Below, piece by piece: positions 1-5,405 of a DNA stretch of 5,493 nucleotides. A program made the translations under genes and the position numbers. The notes below the pieces were generated by a model. The model was not told the DNA's origin. It was given only the letters and a program-made list of their open reading frames with translations, and searched no databases. Positions within the stretch are counted from its first letter, which is position 1; each line of letters begins with the position of its first letter. The DNA comes from an uncultured Ruminococcus sp. (GTDB lineage: Bacteria > Bacillota > Clostridia > Oscillospirales > Ruminococcaceae), in NCBI GenBank assembly GCA_900319195.1, contig ONNL01000190.1:1-5493 (forward strand), read 5' to 3'.

Positions 1-1
1 A

Positions 2-361
2 CAGACAGTTCCCGAGAAGAAGCCTGTTGAAGCTCCGAAGCCGACACAGACAGCTCCCGAGAAGAAGCCCGTTGAAGCACCCAAGCCGACACAGACAGCA
101 CCCGAAAAGAAGCCTGTTGAAGCACCCAAGCCGACACAGACAGCTCCCGAAAAGAAGCCTGCCGAAGCTCCGAAGCCGACACAGACTGCTCCCGAGAAGA
201 AGCCTGTTGAAGCTCCCAAGCCGACACAGACAGCTCCCGAGAAGAAGCCTGCCGAAGCTCCCAAGCCGACACAGACAGCTCCCGAGAAGAAGCCTGCCGA
301 AGCTCAGAAGCCGATACAGACAGCTCCCGAGAAGAAGCCTGTCGAAGCTCCGAAGCAGGCA
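2..361 (+). repeat. Eight tandem 45-bp coding repeats (15-residue Pro/Lys/Glu unit)
   Basis: Eight in-phase 45-bp units encode QTxPEKKPxEAPKPT. Position 3 is V in the first unit and A in the rest, and position 9 alternates V/A. Units 7 and 8 have diverged at their ends (AQKPI, APKQA). Many unit-to-unit differences are silent (GAG/GAA, GCT/GCA, CCG/CCC, GTT/GTC), which suggests the peptide is under selection rather than being a fresh duplication. The array continues past the left edge, so the total copy number is unknown. The peptide is charged and proline-rich and should form an extended, flexible spacer. Because the unit is a multiple of three and has no stops, other frames are also open here by chance. 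Confidence 0.95.
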
Positions 362-1339
362 CAGAGCAGTGCTGACGATTTTGAGATAAAAGACCGTGTG
401 CTCGTCAAGTACAAGGGACACGCAGAAAAGGTCACCATTCCCTCATCTGTCATCAGAATAGGCGACAACGCATTCGAGAAGAACCTCGAGCTCAAGGAGC
501 TCGTTATCTCGGACGGAGTCGATGAAATAGGCGGATATGCGTTCTGGAAGTGCAAGAATCTTGAAACTGTTGAGATTCCGAGAAGTGTCAGAAAGATCGG
601 CGCATGGGCATTTAGAGGCTGTGAGAAGCTCGAAGTTATAGACATTCCCGAGGGCGTTGCACTTATTGACGAGGCTGTATTTGCGGAGTGCAAGAGACTG
701 AGGTCAGTCAATATCCCGAACAACGTCTCCGACATCAGACCGTTTGCATTCTCTGGCTGTGAGAACCTCACAAGGATCAACATCCCGATGGCTGTCACCA
801 TGATAGGCAAGTACGCATTTTCTGGCTGTACCAATCTTTCGGACATTAATCTCCCCGAGGGACTCCGCGAGATTAGCGAGCACACATTCGCACAGTGCTC
901 AAATCTTTCGTCGATAAAGATACCGAACACCGTCAAGACCATTGGCGAGTTTGCATTCAGGGATTGCGTTTCACTCGTATCGCTCGATATTCCTTCGACT
1001 GTCACTGCTGTTGACGGCTTCAGCGGCTGTACGGGACTTATCATGATAACCATTCCGAGAGGTGTAACATCTATCGGTGATTTCAGCGGATGTACGAACC
1101 TCGAGTACATAAGCATTCCCGATACTGTAAAAAATGTCACGACTACATTTAATGACTGCCCGAAGCTCAAAAAGGTCGATTGGTCGAATATGACGGACGA
1201 AAACCGCATACACTTCCCCGTACTCAACAAGCAGGTCATCGAGGACCGCAAGCTTGAGGGCAAGTGCCAGTACTGCGGCGGCGATTTCAAGCTCATCACA
1301 AAGACCTGCAAAAACTGCGGAAAGAAAAAGGATTATTAA
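2..1339 (+). CDS. BspA-type leucine-rich repeat protein with Pro/Lys/Glu repeat linker and C-terminal zinc ribbon (5' partial)
   Basis: The reading frame is open from the left edge to TAA at 1337-1339, so the true start lies outside the window; 445 codons are visible. The GTG at 398 is internal, because the frame upstream is open and in phase with the repeats. Order of parts (residues counted from base 2): 1-120, eight copies of a 15-residue QTAPEKKPVEAPKPT-like repeat; about 140-392, eleven LRR_5 units of mostly 23 residues with the pattern IPxxVxxIGxxAFxxCxxLxxI; 422-439, a C-x2-C-x10-C-x2-C zinc ribbon (CQYC...CKNC) just before the lysine-rich end. LRR_5 units form extended solenoids that usually bind proteins. 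Many BspA relatives are surface proteins, but a four-Cys ribbon is more typical of the cytoplasm, so location is undecided; the missing N-terminus would settle it. The last three repeats are one or two residues short. Its stop overlaps the next start (TAATG), which suggests co-translation. Function unknown. Confidence 0.9.
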   Translation, partial: QTVPEKKPVEAPKPTQTAPEKKPVEAPKPTQTAPEKKPVEAPKPTQTAPEKKPAEAPKPTQTAPEKKPVEAPKPTQTAPEKKPAEAPKPTQTAPEKKPAEAQKPIQTAPEKKPVEAPKQAQSSADDFEIKDRVLVKYKGHAEKVTIPSSVIRIGDNAFEKNLELKELVISDGVDEIGGYAFWKCKNLETVEIPRSVRKIGAWAFRGCEKLEVIDIPEGVALIDEAVFAECKRLRSVNIPNNVSDIRPFAFSGCENLTRINIPMAVTMIGKYAFSGCTNLSDINLPEGLREISEHTFAQCSNLSSIKIPNTVKTIGEFAFRDCVSLVSLDIPSTVTAVDGFSGCTGLIMITIPRGVTSIGDFSGCTNLEYISIPDTVKNVTTTFNDCPKLKKVDWSNMTDENRIHFPVLNKQVIEDRKLEGKCQYCGGDFKLITKTCKNCGKKKDY

Positions 1340-2070
1340 TGAGAAAAGCTCTGCTCATGCTGACCTGCGCTGCTGTCATAGCGGCGTCAGTCGGATGTGA
1401 AAAGAAAGAAAAAAAGGCTGTGTCAGATACGGCACCCGAGACAACTGCCGCTTTCACGGAGACCTCCACAGCGGCGACAACTGCGGAAGCAACTACCGCG
1501 GAGGCTGATACCACAGTCCCCGAAGCTGCGGCGGCTGAGGAGCCTGCAACGAAAGCCGCAGGCGACGATTCCAAGTACACCGAAAGCATGGACATCGCAC
1601 GCGACTTCTACAAGGCATACATCAACAAGGACGCGGCGGCGGTCTATGATATGTTCAGCAAGGAGGAGATGGAGGCTTACTACAAGGTCATTGCTCCCAC
1701 GCTGGACGGAAAGGCTCCGAATGAGGTGTTCAAGCGCTCGGTGGTCGAGAAGGCAATAAGCGACTCGATGAAGGCTGTCGGCGATATAATGCAGAGCTAT
1801 GCCGATACCGAAAACGATAAGTGGTCGGTGCTCATATCCGAGGAGAACATTCGGGACATCAGTCAGGATGACCTCGACGGCTTCAACAAGGACTACGGTA
1901 CGTCGTTCAAGAGTGCTGTGCAGTGCCGATATATGTTCTATCAGGACGACACGAACGGACAGGCATTCACGGGAAATACGGCTTCATTCCTTGAAAAAGA
2001 CGGCAAGTGGTATCTCTCGTTCTCACAGCTCATACAGTCTGACCTTTACCAGTATATCTATATGGAATGA
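1339..2070 (+). CDS. Secreted lipoprotein with Thr/Ala/Glu linker and C-terminal NTF2-like-type domain
   Basis: This 243-residue protein starts at an ATG overlapping the previous stop, with AAAGGA at 1327-1332 six bases upstream. An in-frame GTG at 1264 is rejected because it lies inside the upstream zinc-ribbon codons and would bury the signal peptide. Residues 1-20 form a type II signal peptide: Arg/Lys at 2-3, a hydrophobic core, and lipobox SVGC with Cys20 as the predicted lipidated residue. Residues 27-76 are a low-complexity Thr/Ala/Glu/Pro stalk, common in Ruminococcus-type lipoproteins. Residues about 78-243 form a compact domain starting with an amphipathic helix (ESMDIARDFYKAYINKDAAAVY) and ending in strands with DGKWYLSFSQ. 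The helix followed by 'KDGKWY' strands resembles the NTF2-like/DUF4878-type fold; that is inference from the pattern only. It should sit on the outer face of the membrane. Ligand and role are unknown. Confidence 0.9.
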   Translation: MRKALLMLTCAAVIAASVGCEKKEKKAVSDTAPETTAAFTETSTAATTAEATTAEADTTVPEAAAAEEPATKAAGDDSKYTESMDIARDFYKAYINKDAAAVYDMFSKEEMEAYYKVIAPTLDGKAPNEVFKRSVVEKAISDSMKAVGDIMQSYADTENDKWSVLISEENIRDISQDDLDGFNKDYGTSFKSAVQCRYMFYQDDTNGQAFTGNTASFLEKDGKWYLSFSQLIQSDLYQYIYME

Positions 2071-2073
2071 ATC

Positions 2074-2079
2074 GGAGGG
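2074..2079 (+). promoter_or_regulatory. Shine-Dalgarno site that fixes the pyrK start
   Basis: GGAGGG lies five bases before the ATG at 2085. A second in-frame ATG at 2067 overlaps the lipoprotein stop (ATGA), but it sits upstream of this site and would add six residues (MNRRDK) that do not look like a PyrK N-terminus. The 2085 start is therefore preferred. Confidence 0.8.
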
Positions 2080-2084
2080 ACAAG

Positions 2085-2855
2085 ATGAAATATACACAGG
2101 GCAGTTATATAATTGCTGAGAAAACGGCTATTGCACGCGAGATATACAGCTTCACGATAAGCTGTCCCGAGGTCGCACAGGCGGCTTCGGCAGGACAGTT
2201 CGTGCATATCCGCGCAAACGGCTTTACGCTCCGCAGACCTGTTTCTATCTGCGGCATTGACAAGGAAAACGGTACACTGAGGATAGTTTTTGAGGTGCGC
2301 GGCGACGGTACTGCGGAGATAGCAAGGCTCAACAAGGGCGACCTCATTGATATGCTTGCACCTCTCGGTCACGGCTTCACTATCGACAAGAGCTTCAAAA
2401 AGGCAGTGCTTGTCGGCGGAGGGATCGGCACGCCGCCAATGCTCTCTCTTGCGGCTGAGTACGGCAGCAGAGCAACGGCAATAAGCGGCTTCAGGAGCGC
2501 AAATGCTGTTATTTTACAGGACGACTTCAAGAAATTCGGCGCGGAGACTGTTCTCTGTACGGACGACGGCTCGCTCGGTATTCACGGACTTGTTACCGCT
2601 CCCCTTGAGGACATTATGAAAGAGGGCGGAGTTGACGCGGTTTATGCCTGCGGACCAATGCCCATGCTCAAGGGAGTTGCAAAGATATGCAGTGAAAACG
2701 GAGTTTTCTGCGAAATATCCCTTGAGGAGAGAATGGCTTGCGGTGTAGGAGCCTGTCTCGGCTGCGCGTGCAGGACAAAGCGCAACGACGAGGAATACTT
2801 TGCCCACGTCTGCAAGGACGGTCCCGTTTTCAATGCTGAGGAGGTGCTCTGGTAA
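2085..2855 (+). CDS. pyrK: Dihydroorotate dehydrogenase B, electron transfer subunit PyrK
   Basis: This 256-residue protein carries FAD and a [2Fe-2S] cluster. It passes electrons from the FMN of PyrD to NAD+ in the fourth step of UMP synthesis, in a cytoplasmic PyrD2-PyrK2 heterotetramer. It belongs to the ferredoxin reductase-like family and has about the usual length (250-260). Visible motifs: the flavin-binding LRRPVSIC at 49-56; the FEVRGDGTAEIARL stretch at 69-82; GGGIGTPPML at 111-120, the pyridine-nucleotide-side glycine motif; ACGPMPML at 188-195; and the cluster cysteines C219, C224, C227 and C243 in a C-x4-C-x2-C-x15-C arrangement (ACGVGACLGCAC ... HVCKDGPVF). All expected ligands are present, so it should be active. 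It follows the lipoprotein gene by 14 bases and its stop overlaps the pyrD start, consistent with stoichiometric co-translation. No other pyr gene is in the window. Confidence 0.97.
   Translation: MKYTQGSYIIAEKTAIAREIYSFTISCPEVAQAASAGQFVHIRANGFTLRRPVSICGIDKENGTLRIVFEVRGDGTAEIARLNKGDLIDMLAPLGHGFTIDKSFKKAVLVGGGIGTPPMLSLAAEYGSRATAISGFRSANAVILQDDFKKFGAETVLCTDDGSLGIHGLVTAPLEDIMKEGGVDAVYACGPMPMLKGVAKICSENGVFCEISLEERMACGVGACLGCACRTKRNDEEYFAHVCKDGPVFNAEEVLW
2839..2845 (+). promoter_or_regulatory. Strong Shine-Dalgarno site for pyrD inside the pyrK end
   Basis: AGGAGGT, a near-perfect anti-16S match, lies nine bases before the pyrD ATG at 2855 and encodes part of the final pyrK residues. With the TAATG stop/start overlap this suggests coupling plus independent re-initiation for the catalytic subunit. 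Confidence 0.8.
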
Positions 2856-3766
2856 TGGCTGACTTATCTGTAAATGTGTGCGGAGTTGACTTCAAGAACC
2901 CGATAATCCCCGCTTCCGGAACATTCGGCTACGGCAGGGAATACGAGGAGATGTATCCGCTCTCAAAGCTCGGCGGAATATCCACCAAGGGTACGACTCT
3001 CCATAAGCGTACGGGAAATATCGCTCCGAGAATTGCTGAGACTCACTCGGGTATGCTCAATTCGGTCGGACTTCAGAACCCGGGTATCGACTATTTCATC
3101 AACACCGAGCTTCCGAATCTCATGACGAAGGGAACTGTCATAATCTCGAACTTTGCAGGCGCTTCCATTGAAGAGTGCGCTGAGGCTGCGGCAAAGCTTG
3201 ACGAGACCGATGTGCATATGCTCGAGCTGAACATCTCCTGCCCGAATGTAAAGCAGGGCGGAGCAGCCTTCGGTACGGACTGCAATATTGCCGCACAGGT
3301 GACTGCCGCGGTGAGAAAGGCTACGAAAAAGCCGCTTATCGTTAAGCTCTCACCAAACGTTACGAGCATAACGGACATTGCAAAGTCGGTCGAGGCGGCA
3401 GGTGCGGACGCTGTCTCGCTTATAAATACGCTCCTCGGCATGAGGATAAATATCAACAACCGCCGCCCGATACTGCACAATAATGTCGGCGGAATGAGCG
3501 GTCCTGCGGTATTTCCTATCGCTGTACGCATGGTATGGCAGGTCGCAAATGCTGTCAATATTCCGGTAATCGGTATGGGCGGAGTTTCAAGCGGAAGGGA
3601 CGCAATTGAGATGATGATGGCAGGTGCCTCGGCAGTACAGGTCGGAGCGGCTATCTTCACAGACCCATATGCTCCGATAAAGATAATCGACGAGATGAAC
3701 GAGTGGCTCGACAGCAAGGGTATCAGCTCGGTCAGGGAAATAATCGGCACAGTACAGCCGTGGTGA
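2855..3766 (+). CDS. pyrD: Dihydroorotate dehydrogenase B, catalytic subunit PyrD (class 1B)
   Basis: This 303-residue FMN-binding TIM-barrel enzyme oxidises dihydroorotate to orotate in the cytoplasm and passes electrons to PyrK. Family hallmarks: ASGTFGYGREY at 20-30; GISTKGTTLHKRTGN at 41-55, with the FMN-contacting lysine at 45; MLNSVGLQNPG at 67-77; NISCPNVKQGG at 126-136, where Cys129 is the catalytic base that marks class 1 enzymes (class 2 uses Ser); VKLSPNVT at 163-170; LINTLLGM at 189-196; and the phosphate-binding GMGGVSSGRDA at 240-250 followed by GASAVQVGAAIF. Length and motifs are complete. The pairing with pyrK directly upstream supports class 1B (NAD-linked) over 1A (fumarate-linked). 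It starts at the ATG overlapping the pyrK stop, behind a strong ribosome site. A four-base gap separates it from the next gene. Confidence 0.98.
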   Translation: MADLSVNVCGVDFKNPIIPASGTFGYGREYEEMYPLSKLGGISTKGTTLHKRTGNIAPRIAETHSGMLNSVGLQNPGIDYFINTELPNLMTKGTVIISNFAGASIEECAEAAAKLDETDVHMLELNISCPNVKQGGAAFGTDCNIAAQVTAAVRKATKKPLIVKLSPNVTSITDIAKSVEAAGADAVSLINTLLGMRININNRRPILHNNVGGMSGPAVFPIAVRMVWQVANAVNIPVIGMGGVSSGRDAIEMMMAGASAVQVGAAIFTDPYAPIKIIDEMNEWLDSKGISSVREIIGTVQPW

Positions 3767-3770
3767 GCAA

Positions 3771-4181
3771 ATGAAGAAAATAGTTATGTGTGCTTCTGCG
3801 GTGATGTTTATAGTTGCCTTCATGGTGATGTGCGCCGACGGCTACCGCCTGTTCAAGCTGCGTGATAAGAGCAGGGTGAGGGCTGAGATAACCTCAATTG
3901 GTACACCCGATGGCGATGTCTACGGCACATTCAAAGACCCGAGCGGAGAAATACACAAGGAACATTTTCTCTATTCGCTTGTCTACGCAGGAAATGGTGT
4001 CAACACCGAGAGATTCATCGGCAGAAAGGTGACGGTGCTGTACGACGAGGACACGGGAGAATGCTCATATTACGGCATAGGAAACATCATGATATGCGCT
4101 ATCCTGTGTATCACATCAGCACTTTTATTCAGATTCACACTGAAAAAGATCAGGAGGCAGAATGGTAATAATGTCAGTTGA
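3771..4181 (+). CDS. Small two-helix membrane protein, DUF3592-like
   Basis: This 136-residue protein is not recognised by name. Residues 4-22 (from KKIVMCASAVMFIVAF) and about 103-122 (IGNIMICAILCITSALLF) are hydrophobic and should each cross the membrane. Between them is a soluble segment of about 80 residues rich in predicted strands: RAEITSIGTPDGDVYGTF, IHKEHFLYSL, and RFIGRKVTVLYDEDTGECSYYG. The 'G+xVTVLYDxDTGE' stretch before the second helix is typical of DUF3592-type proteins, whose function is unknown. The end is basic (KKIRRQ), suggesting both termini are cytoplasmic with the domain outside. It starts four bases after pyrD with only a weak upstream GTGAG, so its translation probably depends on pyrD. 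It overlaps ruvX by 20 bases. Family assignment is by pattern only. Confidence 0.8.
   Translation: MKKIVMCASAVMFIVAFMVMCADGYRLFKLRDKSRVRAEITSIGTPDGDVYGTFKDPSGEIHKEHFLYSLVYAGNGVNTERFIGRKVTVLYDEDTGECSYYGIGNIMICAILCITSALLFRFTLKKIRRQNGNNVS
4152..4157 (+). promoter_or_regulatory. Shine-Dalgarno site for ruvX, within the preceding gene
   Basis: AGGAGG lies four bases before the ATG at 4162 and 13 before an in-frame ATG at 4171. The first spacing is slightly short and the second is too long. Alignment by eye with the family N-terminus (MRILGLDFG against MVIMSVDFG) also favours 4162. Confidence 0.7.
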
Positions 4182-4590
4182 TTTCGGTGATGCGAGGACG
4201 GGGATAGCTGTCTGCGGAAAGAGCGAGCTTATCGCCTCGCCCGTCACCGTCATTGCCGAAAAGGACTTTGATGAATGTATAAAAAAGACCGCTGCACTTG
4301 CAAAGGAGCAGCGGGCACAGGAGATAGTTGTCGGATTCCCGAAGAATATGGACGGGACCGTCGGTGCAAGAGCTGAAAAGTGCAGGCTTTTTTCGGAAAA
4401 GCTTGCGGAGCTGACCGACTGTCCCATAAAGCTCTGGGACGAGCGGAATACTACTGTTTCCGCTCACAATGCGCTCAACGTCACGAACACCCGCGGAAAA
4501 AAGCGCAAGGCTGTCGTGGACGCTGTTGCGGCAGTGATAATCCTCGAGAGCTATCTTGAATACCGCAGAAATACGGGAGCGGTCACATAA
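4162..4590 (+). CDS. ruvX: RuvX/YqgF family RNase H-fold nuclease (putative Holliday junction resolvase, pre-16S rRNA nuclease)
   Basis: This 142-residue protein has the family's usual length (about 135-150). The RNase H-like core is visible: MSVDFGDARTGIAVC at 4-18 with the first catalytic Asp at 7; IVVGFPKNMDGTVG at 55-68; LWDERNTTVSAH at 91-102 with the presumed catalytic Glu94; and RKAVVDAVAAVIILESYL at 115-132 with the last acidic residue Asp120. In the DERxTT motif the usual Leu is Asn96, a mild deviation. Homologues have been linked both to Holliday-junction resolution and to 5'-end maturation of 16S rRNA; the sequence does not choose between them. It begins 20 bases inside the upstream membrane-protein gene, so translation is probably coupled. 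Its last 8 bases overlap the end of a gene on the opposite strand, and no clear T-tract terminator follows it. Confidence 0.95.
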   Translation: MVIMSVDFGDARTGIAVCGKSELIASPVTVIAEKDFDECIKKTAALAKEQRAQEIVVGFPKNMDGTVGARAEKCRLFSEKLAELTDCPIKLWDERNTTVSAHNALNVTNTRGKKRKAVVDAVAAVIILESYLEYRRNTGAVT

Positions 4591-4756
4591 AGACCGACTT
4601 TATATCACTGAGCAGGGAGCCTGCGGAATTGAGAGTCTTTCTGGCATTGCGCTTCATGCTCATCTTTTTCATTGGACCTGCGGCACTGAACACATAGTAT
4701 GCAAGACCTGCGACTGTGCCTGCCGCGATGCCCTTTGTTACGGACTTCATGTCCAT
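4583..4756 (-). CDS. Small glycine-zipper membrane protein, 57 residues, unknown function
   Basis: Read on the - strand, an ATG at 4756-4754 opens 57 codons ending in TGA at 4585-4583. TGAGGTGA (4768-4761) lies four bases upstream of the start as a good ribosome site. Residues 1-8 (MDMKSVTK) are polar and slightly basic. Residues 9-26 (GIAAGTVAGLAYYVFSAA) form one hydrophobic helix with Gly9, Gly13 and Gly17 in a GxxxGxxxG glycine zipper, a helix-packing motif. Residues 30-40 (KKMSMKRNARK) are strongly basic and should stay in the cytoplasm. The tail (TLNSAGSLLSDIKSVFM) looks amphipathic. It resembles in style the short YtxH-like or glycine-zipper proteins of Firmicutes, but I do not recognise a family. 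It converges on ruvX with an 8-base overlap and diverges from trmL. This gene explains most of the apparent ruvX-trmL gap. Confidence 0.75.
   Translation of the reverse strand: MDMKSVTKGIAAGTVAGLAYYVFSAAGPMKKMSMKRNARKTLNSAGSLLSDIKSVFM
4587..4603. repeat. AT-rich inverted repeat across the convergent stop codons
   Basis: ATAAAG (4587-4592) and CTTTAT (4598-4603) are perfect complements around a five-base loop. The left arm overlaps the ruvX TAA. The stem is AT-rich and has no clean T-tract on either strand, so it would be a weak terminator at best; it may be chance. Confidence 0.35.
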
Positions 4757-4760
4757 GCTG

Positions 4761-4767
4761 TCACCTC
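4761..4767 (-). promoter_or_regulatory. Shine-Dalgarno site of the small - strand gene
   Basis: On the - strand this reads GAGGTGA, four bases before the ATG at 4756. It is the main support, beyond the membrane-helix composition, that this short frame is translated. Confidence 0.65.
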
Positions 4768-4771
4768 ATTT

Positions 4772-4799
4772 CACAGACTGCCGCGGCGGACTGTCTGTG
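4772..4799. repeat. Interrupted GC-rich inverted repeat between divergent genes
   Basis: CACAGAC (4772-4778) pairs with GTCTGTG (4793-4799). Inside, CCG (4781-4783) pairs with CGG (4787-4789), giving a two-part stem with a small internal loop. It lies just upstream of the ribosome site of the - strand gene, within its presumed leader, and 65 bases upstream of trmL. It could be an operator or a leader hairpin. There is no T-tract. Confidence 0.5.
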
Positions 4800-4805
4800 T
4801 GATCC

Positions 4806-4831
4806 GGGAGAGTTCTCCCATGATTATTTTT
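4806..4831 (+). terminator. Possible weak terminator or operator upstream of trmL
   Basis: GGGAGA (4806-4811) and TCTCCC (4814-4819) are perfect complements with only two bases between them, so as RNA a five-pair GC-rich stem with loop AGTT is likely. ATGATTATTTTT follows, T-rich but offset by several bases. It could end + strand readthrough from ruvX before trmL. The near-perfect 14-base palindrome could equally be a protein-binding site. Confidence 0.35.
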
Positions 4832-4863
4832 CGCTGCAAATCAGGATTTATTCAGAGGTAAAA

Positions 4864-5361
4864 ATGCAAAATCTTAACATAGTCCTTGTTGAACCGCAGA
4901 TACCGCAGAATACAGGGAATATCTCGCGGACGTGCGCTGTTACGGGAGCAAGGCTTCACCTTGTCAGACCGCTCGGATTCGAGGTCGATGACAGGCACCT
5001 CAAACGCGCAGGACTCGATTACTGGGACAAGCTTGACATCACGTATTATGACGGGCTCGATGATTTTTTTGCGCGGAACAGGAACGGTAAATTTTTCTAT
5101 TTCACGACAAAGGGACGCACTGTCCACAGTGAAATGGAATATCCCGATAATGCGTATCTTGTTTTCGGACGCGAGGACAAGGGACTTCCCGAGGAGCTGC
5201 TGTATGCAAACCCCGACAGCTGTGTGCGTATCCCAATGCGCCCCGAGCTGAGAAGCCTCAACCTCTCAAATTCCGCAGCGATAGCGGTGTACGAGGTGCT
5301 GCGGCAGTGGGACTATCCCGATCTTACACGCGAGGGAAGGCTCACGAAGTTCGTATGGTGA
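4864..5361 (+). CDS. trmL: tRNA (cytidine/uridine-34-2'-O)-methyltransferase TrmL (SPOUT family)
   Basis: This 165-residue protein (family about 150-170) is a knotted SPOUT methyltransferase. TrmL orthologues use S-adenosylmethionine to methylate the ribose of wobble nucleotide 34 in leucine tRNAs, as cytoplasmic homodimers. SPOUT motif 1 is VEPQIPQNTGNISRTC at 9-24; motif 2 is AYLVFGREDKGLPEELL at 97-113, a glycine-rich knot strand; motif 3 is RIPMRPELRSLNLSNSAA at 122-139, which binds cofactor and closes the knot, followed by the helix IAVYEVLRQW. The LKRAGLDYWD stretch at 46-55 is also typical of TrmL/YibK rather than TrmH or RlmB. The ATG at 4864 is chosen because AGAGGT (4854-4859) precedes it and it matches the family N-terminus. 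An upstream in-frame ATG at 4699 would add 55 unrelated residues antisense to the - strand gene. It is separated from ruvX and probably has its own promoter, which I could not place. Confidence 0.95.
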   Translation: MQNLNIVLVEPQIPQNTGNISRTCAVTGARLHLVRPLGFEVDDRHLKRAGLDYWDKLDITYYDGLDDFFARNRNGKFFYFTTKGRTVHSEMEYPDNAYLVFGREDKGLPEELLYANPDSCVRIPMRPELRSLNLSNSAAIAVYEVLRQWDYPDLTREGRLTKFVW

Positions 5362-5387
5362 GCAGGGGACGGCTCATATACTCGGAG

Positions 5388-5403
5388 CAGTTATCCTTAA
5401 CTG
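5388..5403. repeat. Short inverted repeat after trmL
   Basis: CAGTTA (5388-5393) and TAACTG (5398-5403) are complementary around TCCT. It is followed on the + strand by TATTATA, not a real T-tract. It is the first of three inverted repeats in the 132 bases after trmL and could contribute to trmL transcript ending, but weakly. Confidence 0.4.
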
Positions 5404-5405
5404 TA

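Noticed and set aside
2..361. CRISPR-like or satellite array
   Set aside because: The 45-bp units are directly adjacent with no spacers, are in frame, and translate to a regular peptide continuous with the downstream domain.
27..389. Open + frame encoding an Arg/Ser/Leu-rich 120-residue repeat peptide
   Set aside because: It is a shifted frame of the 45-bp coding repeats, open only because the unit is a multiple of three without stops. The frame that continues into the LRR domain is the real one.
304..1311. Long - strand open frame of 335 codons opposite the LRR gene
   Set aside because: It lies wholly antisense to the repeat/LRR gene, whose frame has clear protein repeats. Its openness follows from the third-base composition and repeat periodicity, and its product shows no recognisable domain.
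1264..1338. Upstream GTG start for the lipoprotein
   Set aside because: It would place 25 residues before the signal peptide and lies in the zinc-ribbon codons of the preceding gene. The ATG at 1339 has a ribosome site and gives a proper lipoprotein signal.
3091..3750. - strand open frame of 219 codons opposite pyrD
   Set aside because: It is a shadow of a highly conserved pyrD reading frame; its hydrophobic composition is what antisense of this codon usage gives.
4556..4861. + strand open frame of 101 codons between ruvX and trmL
   Set aside because: It is antisense to the better supported - strand small gene, has no ribosome site seen, and its Cys/His-rich product shows no ordered metal motif.
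4699..4863. Extended N-terminus for TrmL from an upstream in-frame ATG
   Set aside because: The extra 55 residues have no TrmL resemblance and overlap the opposite-strand gene; the ATG at 4864 has AGAGGT before it and matches the family start.
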